In this document: in pieces, positions 53,763 to 64,000 of the stretch
Layout: the number at the start of each line of letters is the position of its first letter
Position numbering within the stretch: position 1 is the first letter of the stretch
Assembly: GCA_032717465.1 (NCBI GenBank)
Contig: CM064715.1
Coordinates: forward strand, 37,583,104 to 37,647,103
Length of the DNA stretch: 64,000 nt
Source: Coenobita brevimanus
Lineage: Eukaryota; Arthropoda; Malacostraca; Decapoda; Coenobitidae
Direction of reading: 5' to 3'
The notes under the pieces: model-generated
Told to the model about the DNA's origin: nothing
The model's input: only the letters and a program-made list of their open reading frames with translations
Databases searched by the model: none
Made by a program: the position numbers and the translations under genes

Positions 53763-56385
53763 TATCTATATCTATATACCTAGGCTGCTTCCCCCAAGGA
53801 AAGGGAGGTAGCCGAGACAGGACGACACACTCCCCATTTACTCATCAATTCAAACACATTCATTCGCATCTTAGCCCCAAAGGGGAGAACGGACAGATCC
53901 TCACCGCACCACACCGCACAAGGGTCAACTGTGCAATGCAATCATTGACATCCGCAGCAGGGCCAGACAGCAGAACTGGTTTACCCCTGCCACATCATAA
54001 CAGACCCATCCCCTTACCCGCACCTGACCTGACTAGCTGATCAGACCAAATGCGGGAGAATATCCCCTCAGGGCTGCGTCATCACTTATTCATTCACAAT
54101 TTCTCTCCATTTATTTCTGTCACGCACAGCCACTCTTCCTTGCTCAACAGACATCCCTCTCGCATCCAACGCTCTCTTCAAACTGTCCATCCATCCTATT
54201 CGTGGTCTTCCTCTCAGCCTTACACCTCTCACATCAGATTTAGTTATCTTTTTCACCAATCGCTCATTATCCATTCTCTCCACATGCCCAAACCATCGGA
54301 ACACCCTCTGCTCTACTCTACCAGCCATCAAACGAACAACTCCAGTTCTCCTTCACACTTCATCATTTCGCACCCGATCCATATGTGTCACTCCACACAT
54401 ACTCCTCAGACACCTCATCTCCATTACATTCAAACTTTTCCTCTCTGCTACACCCATATTTCATGTTTCAGCCCCATATAACACAGTCGGTACCACAACA
54501 CCCTCATACAGCCTTCTCTTTACATCCATTCTAAGCGAACGACATTTAAACACTTTTTTCATTCCTCCCAGCACCTTTCCTACTTCATTTATTCTAAACT
54601 TCACTTCTGCATCTATTCTTCCATCCACAGCAACATGTGACCCTAGATATTTAAAACAATCTACCTCCTCAAGCAACTCACCATTCAAAACTATATTCAT
54701 CCCCCTACCATCTATCAACCTCGTACACTTCATCACTTTACTCTTATTCTCATTTACTTTCCATTTCCTCCTTTCACACACCCTTCCAAACTCCTCTACC
54801 AACTGTCTCAATCTCTCCTCTGAATCAGTCACCAGTGCAGTATCATCTGCAAACAGCAGCTGCTTCAGATTCCACTCTCCACCATCAACATTCACCAGAC
54901 TCAGACCTCCACCTAAAACTCTTGCATTCACCTCCCTTACAACACCATCCATGTAAATATTAAACAACCAAGGCGACATCACACATCCCTGTCGCAGCCC
55001 CACTCTCACGGGAAACCAATAACTCACAGCATTTCCCACTCTTACACGCGCTCTACTATTTACATAAAAACTTTTCACCCCTTTTAGTAACCTACCATCA
55101 AGTCCATACAATCTTAAAACAGTCCACAAAGCCTCCCTATCAATTCTATCATATGCTTTCTCTAAATCCATAAATGCCCAAAACACATCCTTGCCTTTCG
55201 CTAAATACTTTTCACACACTTGTCTCAAGCAAACACCTGATCAACGCATCCCCTCCCTCTCCTAAAGCCACACTGCTCATCACCAATCACTCCCTCTGTT
55301 CCCTCTCTAACTCTCATAATTAGCACTCTACCATACACCTTACCTACAACACTCAACAGACATATACCCCTAAAGCTAGTACATTCATACTTATCACCCT
55401 TGCCTTTATACAACGGGACCACACTAGCACTTGCCCAGTCAACTGGCACCATACCTTTCTCAAAGCACACATTCAACAATCTTACTAACCAGTCAACAAT
55501 AGTCACTCCACCACCCTTCAGGCATTCCACAGCACACCCATCCATACCTGCAGCTTTCCCTGTTTTCATCTCCTTTACTGCCTTCTCCACTTCCTCCTTC
55601 GTGATCAAAGAATCATTTAACTCTCCCAACACATTTATTCCTTGCACCCTTCCATCCGCCACAATCTCAGCCACCCTTTCTTCCTCTACATTTAACAATC
55701 TTTCAAAATACTCTGCCCATCTCTTCCTTACTGCATCCATTTCAATTAACATCCTTCCATCCTCTGATTTTACTCGTTCTTCCTTCCCAGACTCTCCCTT
55801 TCGCACCCTTTTCACCTCCTTCCAAAACATTTTCTTATTCTGTTGAAAATTCTCTGTCAGCCGCCTACCCCACCTCTCATCTGCTGCCACTTTAGCATCA
55901 CGCACAGCCCTTCTCGCTCTGTTCCTCTTTTCCTTTTACCTTTCATATGACATCTCATCCATCCTCTGCAGCCACACTTCATATGCACGTCTCTTCTCAG
56001 CCACAGCCATACTTACTTCCTCGCACCACCATTCACTTCCTTTTCTTACACCACCACCCACACGTCTCACACCACACACCTCTTCTGCATGCCCCACCAC
56101 AGCACTCTTAAACAACTGCCATTCCTCCTCCACGCTGCCATTTTCCCGATCTTTCACTGCGTTCCACTCATCTTTCAATTTCTCCAGATACTCTATCTTT
56201 TTCTCTCTTTTATCCAACTCACTCACTTTCAAAACCTCCCTGCCACACCTAACCCTCCTAGCTCTCACCCATCTCTTACCTACTCTTAACTTTCCTTCCA
56301 CCAGGTAGTGGTCAGACATACCTCCACCCTCCCCTCTCAGAACTCTCACATCCAACAATCTTCCTGTTACATTCCTAGACAAGTG
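53763..56385 (-). mobile_element. RTE-related LINE (third lineage), 5'-truncated
   Basis: Minus-strand RTE relative with a tatagatatagatagag-like tail at the left end and about 280 bases of 3' untranslated sequence (ctaagatgcgaatgaatgtg, ggggaagcagcctaggtata). It is truncated at about 56385 just after the endonuclease core begins to fail. It inserted next to the long inverted repeat that follows. Confidence 0.8.
54086..56385 (-). pseudogene. RTE endonuclease C-terminus and reverse transcriptase (third lineage)
   Basis: GGMSDHYLVEGKLRVGKRW ends the endonuclease. The linker (KGSEWWCEEVSMAVAEKRRA) leads to RT, with GKAAGMDGCAVECLKGGG, VVPLYKGKGDKYECTSFRG and GDEQCGFRRGRGCVDQVFA, then a frameshift near 55226. 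A 255-codon frame follows with AFMDLEKAYDRIDREALW, GLRQGCVMSPWLFNIYMDGV, catalytic LLFADDTALVTDSEE (about 54850) and FKYLGSHVAVDGR. The C-terminus is at 54331-54086 (FGHVERMDNERLVKKITKSD; GRPRIGWMDSLKRAL). Only about four breaks. It is roughly half identical by eye to the RTE at 33433. Confidence 0.85.
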
Positions 56386-56539
56386 AAAGAAAATAATAAA
56401 CACCATTCTGTTATGTTGACCTGAGGTTGAGGGAAACCTATCAAGTGTAACCATAGGTGTATTACAACCATTATTTCCTGCAATACACTTAGTACTTGGT
56501 GGGGGGAGCAACATTTGTTGACGATATGCACAGAACAGT

Positions 56540-58600
<2,061 letters not shown>

Positions 58601-59385
58601 TATGTGTTGGTAATGTGTGGAATAAATCAATTTATAACGGTCAGATTGCTGACCGTTTGTTAATACTGAAAATATTATAACAAATACTGTATAATAGTAA
58701 TAAGAATCATATGGCCCTGCTCTAACACTTAATATGTGTGATTTCAGTATATTGCTAGTAATCATAATATTCACTTGACCACTGTTGCTGCTACAACATC
58801 CACGACACATACAAAAATTGTTACCGAACATTATTTTCTTTCTTATTGTAATCCAGATGTATCACAATCGTAGCCATATCAACATCTGGTGATTTAGCTA
58901 CGTAATCTGCACCCAGATACAATTTCCTCCCATCGCACCTTCCTCTCCCAACCTCCCTGTACCCCTCATAAACATTACTGAGCGCCATCTGTTGGGTGAC
59001 AATAGCACTTCTTTCAGATGTTTCGTTTTTCGATCCTCAGGTGTTTCGTATTCACGCAGTGGCTGGTTGGGGGAACGAACTTTAGTTAGTGAGAGTACAT
59101 CGGACACCTAAAAACATGACAGTGATCAATACTTAGGCAATATATTAATAATCGTATGCATACTATCCCTGAACTGAGACAGACGCAAATGACAACCTTC
59201 CATTTCCATTATATTTTGATAAAGAAACCTTTCTTTCTCCAGTATTATATGTAGAAAAATCAATAAATATCCTATTCTCAGTAAAAGTAACACAAAAATT
59301 TTATAACAGAGGGTAATTCAAGTTGACCCCACTTTTGCATTTTACATTATCTGGCTAGCGGTGGCATCTTTTTCCAGTTTGTGGG
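58601..59385. other. unassigned DNA including dispersed repeat copy 2
   Basis: At 58872-58980 the sequence tatcaacatctggtgatttagctac with ctctcccaacctccc repeats 53130-53235 in the same orientation. Nothing else recognised. Confidence 0.4.
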
Positions 59386-59389
59386 GGCT

Positions 59390-60500
59390 CCAGCACAGAC
59401 CCTCTGTGGTCTAAGGCTGCTTCCTTCCAAGAGTCTGCTGACGCTTTGGCCTTACCTACTCATCCAGTGGAAGTAGCTGAGCTTGTGTTGGACAATGATA
59501 TTTTGTAGGCTACAGAAAGACATCCCATACCGGTGGGGCATTGAAAGAGGTACGTCAACTCGTTTTCTCCACTGATTTGATACCTGCAGTATTCCACTTC
59601 ATACATAACACACTGCATCCATCCTACTCTGCCACCAACATGATAACTTGTTCTTGTTCATTAATTCTTTAACGTCACAGGTACATTCTTTCGTTCGTTT
59701 GTCGGTTGATGTTGTTGAAGGTCATGTTATTCTGGATTTGGTTCCTGTCTGATATTGATTCTATCTTATGCTGGGCTCACTCAAGTTTTAGTCTACTTCC
59801 CAGTTTCTCTTTTGCATCTCTAGAATTGCTTTACCTTGTGTTAGAGGCTATTTTCACTCCTTAGGCGGTCGTCGTTCATGTTCCAATTAGTTGCAGTTTT
59901 ATTAATCTTTTCAAGATCATTGCTTTTCCCGTGCATGTTAATAATTCCGTTCTTCAGGCTGCAATACCTTCTGAGCTCTATTGGTTGTTCTATGTTTTCT
60001 TGCTTTCTTTTGCAACATTTGATCCTTGTTCTTCAATCATTCCTACCTCTCACTTGTGTCCTTTATTCCGGTTCACCGTGCTCCCTTGTGAGGCTGCCCC
60101 ATGTGAAGCTGCTCTGGTTCCAACATGTTATGTTTTGTCTTAAATTCACACCACGAGAAATGTGTTGATATTTTATGTTCATATTGATCATGTTTAATAT
60201 TTCGGTTTCCCAGAAACCGTGTCTGTTAATGTCACTTATCATGGTCATCCTGTTCACTCTGCTCATACTCAAAGGGTGTACATGGCACTTGATACCAGTG
60301 CTGTCAAGTCTACCTCTGTTTTTACGTAACCCACTAGTCAACATTATGGTGTGTTTGTATAATCTTTTGATGTTTTAGAACCTCTTAATACGTCATTCAC
60401 TCTCTTCAATGAAAGTTAAAATACTGGATTATGTTAATGATAGTGACATCCTTGATAATCACATTATCATCCAGTCATACCCTGCAAAATTAAGGCCTGG
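59390..60500 (+). mobile_element. gypsy D: decayed gypsy remnant with integrase joined to env
   Basis: Reads in order an integrase N-terminal segment (VLDNDIL; REVRQLVFSTDLIPAVFHFI, equivalent to gypsy B 20880-20960) and, after only about 40 bases, an env middle segment (CWAHSSFSLLPSF; SLELLYLVLEAIF; KIIAFPVHVNNSVLQAA), then FDVLEPLNTSFTLFNES. The catalytic integrase core, pol end and furin region are missing, so a large internal deletion has occurred. Stops throughout. Confidence 0.7.
59690..60480 (+). pseudogene. env: gypsy D env, middle part
   Basis: Similar over about 230 residues to the 22700-23450 region of gypsy B env, with conserved WAHS, SLE.LY..LEA and VHVP motifs and a cysteine-rich stretch (PLFRFTVLPCEAAPCEAA). 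The membrane segment lies beyond the SINE-like insertion or is lost. Several stops (for example before VVVHVP near 59862) rule out function. Confidence 0.7.
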
Positions 60501-60511
60501 AAACATTTAAT

Positions 60512-60888
60512 CTATCTATCTATCTATTGCCAGACGCCATAATCCCTTAAGAGGTGGCCATTTGACTTTGAGTTATTTGTTTTACGGAGAGGGGCACTAA
60601 CACTCCACCAACCCACTTGTTGACAAGTAGGAAGCACGTATGGTTTGGTTATATGGTCACCACCCAGCGTTGTAAATGGTTTCTTGGCTTACAGGAAACC
60701 ATTTGGCCTGTCACTCAATATAAAGCCACCTGTAAAGGAAAGAAAAGCAATAAGAAGTGACAGGAAAGATGGGAGAAATAGGAAGAGAGGAGGGCAGGCA
60801 CAGAAAAAGAATGATAAAGGCTAAGGAAGAAGTAGGCAGCACTACACCAAGTGAGTGGATGATGGTCGCCACCACCTACCACTAGAAT
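60512..60888 (-). mobile_element. RTE-derived SINE-like element, copy B, complete with target duplication
   Basis: 377 bp flanked by ATTTAAT at 60505-60511 and 60889-60895. On the minus strand: ctagtggtaggtggtggcgac, cacttggtgtagtgctgcc, a pyrimidine-rich stretch ending cttttctttcctttacag, then cctgtaagccaagaaacc, ggtgaccatataacc, gttagtgcccctctccgtaa. It fuses to the RTE 3' end (ggccacctcttaagggatta, ggcgtctggcaatag) and a GATA tail. It has no coding capacity. The junction is identical in position to copy A at 2204-2500. Confidence 0.9.
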
Positions 60889-60961
60889 ATTTAATACATG
60901 TTAATATTCGGATCAATCATTTTAAGAAAATATTAGGAACAGAAATGGTAAGACACACTTA

Positions 60962-61021
<60 letters not shown>

Positions 61022-61120
61022 ATAGATAGATAGATAGATAGATTATTGCACCTGTATCATTAATATGACCATTACTGATTTCAACATCAATATCATTAAC
61101 CGCAAGTATGCATATCGACA
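60889..61120. repeat. (TA)n plus (GATA)n microsatellite and flanks
   Basis: TA run at 60966-61019 followed directly by gatagatagatagatagata to 61041. Confidence 0.9.
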
Positions 61121-62437
61121 TTTACCAGTTTCCCTGCCTTTGTGGTTACATACTTCAGCGTTAAGTGCCTGCATTATCCTCACCTTTCTCCCCACTACTC
61201 TCACATCATTCGGACTTCCCTTGATCCCACTGCACCAAGGCCTGTGCTTCGCAGTGGTGGCCGCACATAAGTTAATGCTGTTTGTTCAAACGTCCGATGC
61301 TTAAACATCACCGTACCGGTGCTTGCTGAGGAGATGGACTATGGCATTTCACCTTGGCAGACCCCTGTGCCTGCTGCCTCATACACTCCAGCCTCCAAGA
61401 CTGACCTGCCCCAGCTTCAGAAACAGCTAGCTTTGGAGACCATCGCCAGGCTGTCATCGTCCCTCCCTTCGGCCCATCATATCTACACTGATGGCTCCCT
61501 GCAGGAGGATGGCAGTGCTGGCTGTGTTGTATTTTCCCATTTCTGGACCTACCTCAAGGGGATTGGTTGGGCTGTCGACTGCCAACCTTGTCGAGCTCTA
61601 CGTATTGCGAACTACATGGACTCCTGGGTGCAGTTACTTTATTAATCAGACGAACAAGAGCGGCTTGATCATCTGTGACACAGCCGGCCCTCCATGCCCT
61701 CTCCTTTCCCAGGCCTGAATATCAACACCTCGTTATGCAGATACTCCGTCAATTGGCCACTGCCCGCGATCATTCGCTGGTGGTGCACTTTCTGTGGATT
61801 CCATCTCATATTGGTCTCACAGCCAACAACACCGCTGACCTCATTGCTAGGACTGCCTGTGGACTGGATCTGACCGCTGTGGATGCTACTATGCCTCCCC
61901 CATTTGCTACAAGCAGATAATACGCAGGGTAGCCCGCTCCCCTATTCTCCACCGTAGAAGTGCTGAGAGGGCTCACAGTGTGTCTATCCAACATTATGAC
62001 CACTTTCCTTCTTGTCCCCATAGATATCGTTGCAGTGGTTTTATGGTTCGTCGACATAACGTGGTGTGTGCCCGCCTCAGACTGGGCTACCGACCTGTGT
62101 GGCAGGTGGCTGGGGCGGGCTACGCACCTCATTTCTCCTCCTGTAAGCTGTGTGACGCACCCAGTGCCAACACCCTTGACCATGAGTGCCTGCAGTGTCC
62201 ACATGTCTCTGATTTAATACCACACTGACTCACATTAGTGGACACTTGTAAACATTTGTTGGTAGATGATAACCTAGGTGTTATTCTCATGCGTCATCCA
62301 TGCTTTGGTGGGTGTTGTTTTGGCTAGACAGCGTGTCCTGCGTGGGACGAGTTCCCCTGTATCCACCTCACATATGGCCACATGGCACTGTAACAGATTT
62401 GTCGCCTTCAAGCGTAATAAATTAATCAAATCAAATC
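61121..62437 (+). mobile_element. I-group LINE fragment with RNase H, (ATCAA)n tail
   Basis: The C-terminal third of a LINE with an RNase H domain, ending caaatcaaatcaa at 62425-62437. The presence of RNase H separates it from the RTE and CR1 elements here and fits the I/LOA group. The upstream RT is missing. Little homology is visible before about 61300. Confidence 0.75.
61319..62400 (+). pseudogene. LINE RNase H and C-terminal zinc-like region
   Basis: HHIYTDGSLQEDGSAGCVVF (first catalytic Asp, at about 61488) is followed, after frame changes near 61560 and 61650, by VVHFLWIPSHIGLTANNTAD (the His and last Asp of RNase H, about 61780-61840). The C-terminal RLGYRPVWQVAGAGY and CKLCDAPSANTLDHECLQC Cys/His motif follows, then CNRFVAFKRNKLIKSNQ at the tail. 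Three or more frame breaks. In intact relatives the RNase H removes template RNA. Confidence 0.75.
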
Positions 62438-62506
62438 AACACTGCCTATGTTTGTGGTGTCGAGGTGGACGTATCGAGCATTTGTGAAACTATTGCCTTG
62501 CCTACT

Positions 62507-62528
62507 GCGCGCGCGCGCGCGCGCGCGT

Positions 62529-62590
<62 letters not shown>
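62507..62590. repeat. (GC)n-(GT)n compound microsatellite
   Basis: GC dinucleotides at about 62507-62527 passing into GT to 62590; an alternating purine-pyrimidine tract of about 84 bases. Confidence 0.96.
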
Positions 62591-62593
<3 letters not shown>

Positions 62594-62701
62594 GCCACGA
62601 CAATCACAGTCAGCTGCCATCCGCAAAGGCCATCCTAGGCTCACTGTCCCGTCCACCTAGCTGTCCCTTCTTATAAAATATTTTGCACTCTAGGCTACAG
62701 C

Positions 62702-62702
<1 letters not shown>

Positions 62703-62738
<36 letters not shown>

Positions 62739-62739
62739 T
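62703..62739. repeat. (ATT)n microsatellite
   Basis: Pure ATT run. Confidence 0.95.
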
Positions 62740-64000
62740 TCTTTAATACCAAGACAGTTGTTCTTAGTACCCGTGAGTTTGCTTAGTGCAAACCTAAAAT
62801 TTAATTATCTTCATAAACGACCACTCCACATTCATCTGTTGATTTCATCAAGAGATAATTTTGATGTTTACGAACGTAGGAGAGATGGAGTCCACCGCGG
62901 CCCTGACAAAACGTTTCCTCTGTATTGAGATTAGGTGTTTGTTCTTGGTTAGAGTGGCGGCTGTTTTGGGGCCTGGAAGCGGCAATACTGTCAAATAAAC
63001 ATCAAAGACATTCAGGGCCGCGCTGGACTCTGTTTTTCCTCACCTACGTGGCTATTTCACAATTCCACATCAGGATATTTATGGTTCATATTGCTCTGAT
63101 TGATGTATCCATTGTTATTCCATCAACATTGATTACTGGCACTTGTACGAGTAATTCCTGAAACCTACGTAGTTTACTTTAGGTTCCCTTACTGTAAGTT
63201 TCCGGTTAGAACTCGGATCCATTGCATTCGTGTTGTGTTCACCACGGAATTTCTTTCGTTGTTTTTGGTCATTTAAATAACATACTGTAATGTCACCGGT
63301 AAATATATCGACAATGACATGATTATTGGATGTAGATTTTATAGTTATTACGTGTCTCATTCCATTTACATGTAGCTGCTACTGAAATGCTGTTCTGAAG
63401 TCTACTGAGATTAGTTTTATTAGTCTTTCCTACTGTTTACCAATACGTTGGTTATTCAAAACATGCAAATAATTTATTTACATATAATGGCTGGTGATAA
63501 AGGACAATTGAATATTTTGTATAACTGTGACGTGCTAATGTCCGATACTGAACAATGTTATTTATAAAATATATATTAGAGAACAGTTTGTTATTTACAA
63601 TACATTAAGGCACAGTTTACTGATCTTTAATATCTGTAATATCACTTATTAACTCTGTTAGCTGAATCACTGTTTCTTTGCATGGGTTTGCTGCTGATGG
63701 CATATAAATCCCACATGTGGCACACATTCACAGCGCGGGTTATTCCTGTCTCTACTTGAGAGGATATAACCAGGGCTTCAGCGGCCTTCGGAGGGATGTC
63801 ATGTACGTTTACTTCTCACTTTGATAATCACCTCGTCTACGTAGATGAGTGTGTAATGATGGCCTAGTGAAGATATACTTTCGCACAGGGGGATACGGAG
63901 TTATGACCTGTACAAAAATAGATTAAAAAAAATTGCACATAAACTGTATGAGCACTACGAATCAATGTGGTATCAAAATTGCACAGTCCACTGCTGGTAT
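62740..64000. other. unassigned DNA to the window end
   Basis: No recognisable protein, repeat terminus or RNA gene. A match pair (gagatggagtccaccgcggccctgac near 62882 and cagggccgcgctggactctg near 63014) forms a short inverted repeat with about 110 bases between its arms. Short open frames lack support. Confidence 0.4.

Overview
This window is animal nuclear DNA built almost entirely of repeats. There are no operons, bacterial ribosome-binding sites or CRISPR arrays. Long (TA)n, (CA)n, (GATA)n and (ATT)n microsatellites alternate with non-LTR retrotransposons of several clades, Ty3/gypsy elements carrying an envelope gene, small tRNA-derived and LINE-derived retroposons, and DNA-transposon relics. 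The mix (many RTE-type and CR1-type LINEs, errantivirus-like gypsy elements, extreme dinucleotide tracts) suggests an arthropod, most likely a decapod crustacean; this is inference from repeat content. I found no intact host gene.

Layout. 0-3.5 kb: an RTE 3' tail, microsatellites and two diverged tandem copies of a roughly 1-kb repeat rich in AGGTCA-type half sites. 3.5-7.8 kb: an old full-length RTE copy flanked by inverted copies of an LTR-like repeat. 7.8-8.7 kb: AT-rich spacer with a tRNA-derived SINE. 8.7-30.4 kb: a decayed minus-strand gypsy element (gypsy A) broken by four insertions: a hAT-like MITE (9584-10314), a nearly complete env-bearing gypsy (gypsy B, 13698-24313), a GC-rich 1645-bp element (24567-26211) and a LINE fragment (27918-29492). 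Gypsy B itself carries an RTE fragment in gag, so the nesting is three deep, and each step is dated by a target duplication. 30.4-37.3 kb: low-complexity DNA, an RTE relative, and a pseudogene of an uncharacterised multi-copy protein family split by a full-length RTE copy. 37.3-46.3 kb: retroelements that abut (TA)n tracts at their ends (RTE tails, a near-complete CR1-like LINE, a SINE-like composite, the best-preserved RTE). 46.3-53.7 kb: microsatellites, CR1 fragments, a foldback element and a truncated gypsy (gypsy C). 53.7-60.9 kb: a third RTE lineage, a long inverted repeat enclosing (TA)n, and a deleted gypsy (gypsy D) hit by an RTE-derived SINE-like element. 60.9-64 kb: an RNase H-bearing LINE tail, microsatellites and unassigned DNA.

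How the parts relate. RTE elements encode an apurinic-type endonuclease plus reverse transcriptase and leave GATA-like or TA-like tails. Two short elements here consist only of the RTE 5' leader fused to the RTE 3' end and appear to be non-autonomous passengers of that machinery. The gypsy elements encode gag, protease, RT, RNase H, integrase and an Env with a furin-like site followed by a conserved hydrophobic segment, as in errantiviruses and baculovirus F proteins; every copy is broken by stops, frameshifts or truncation.
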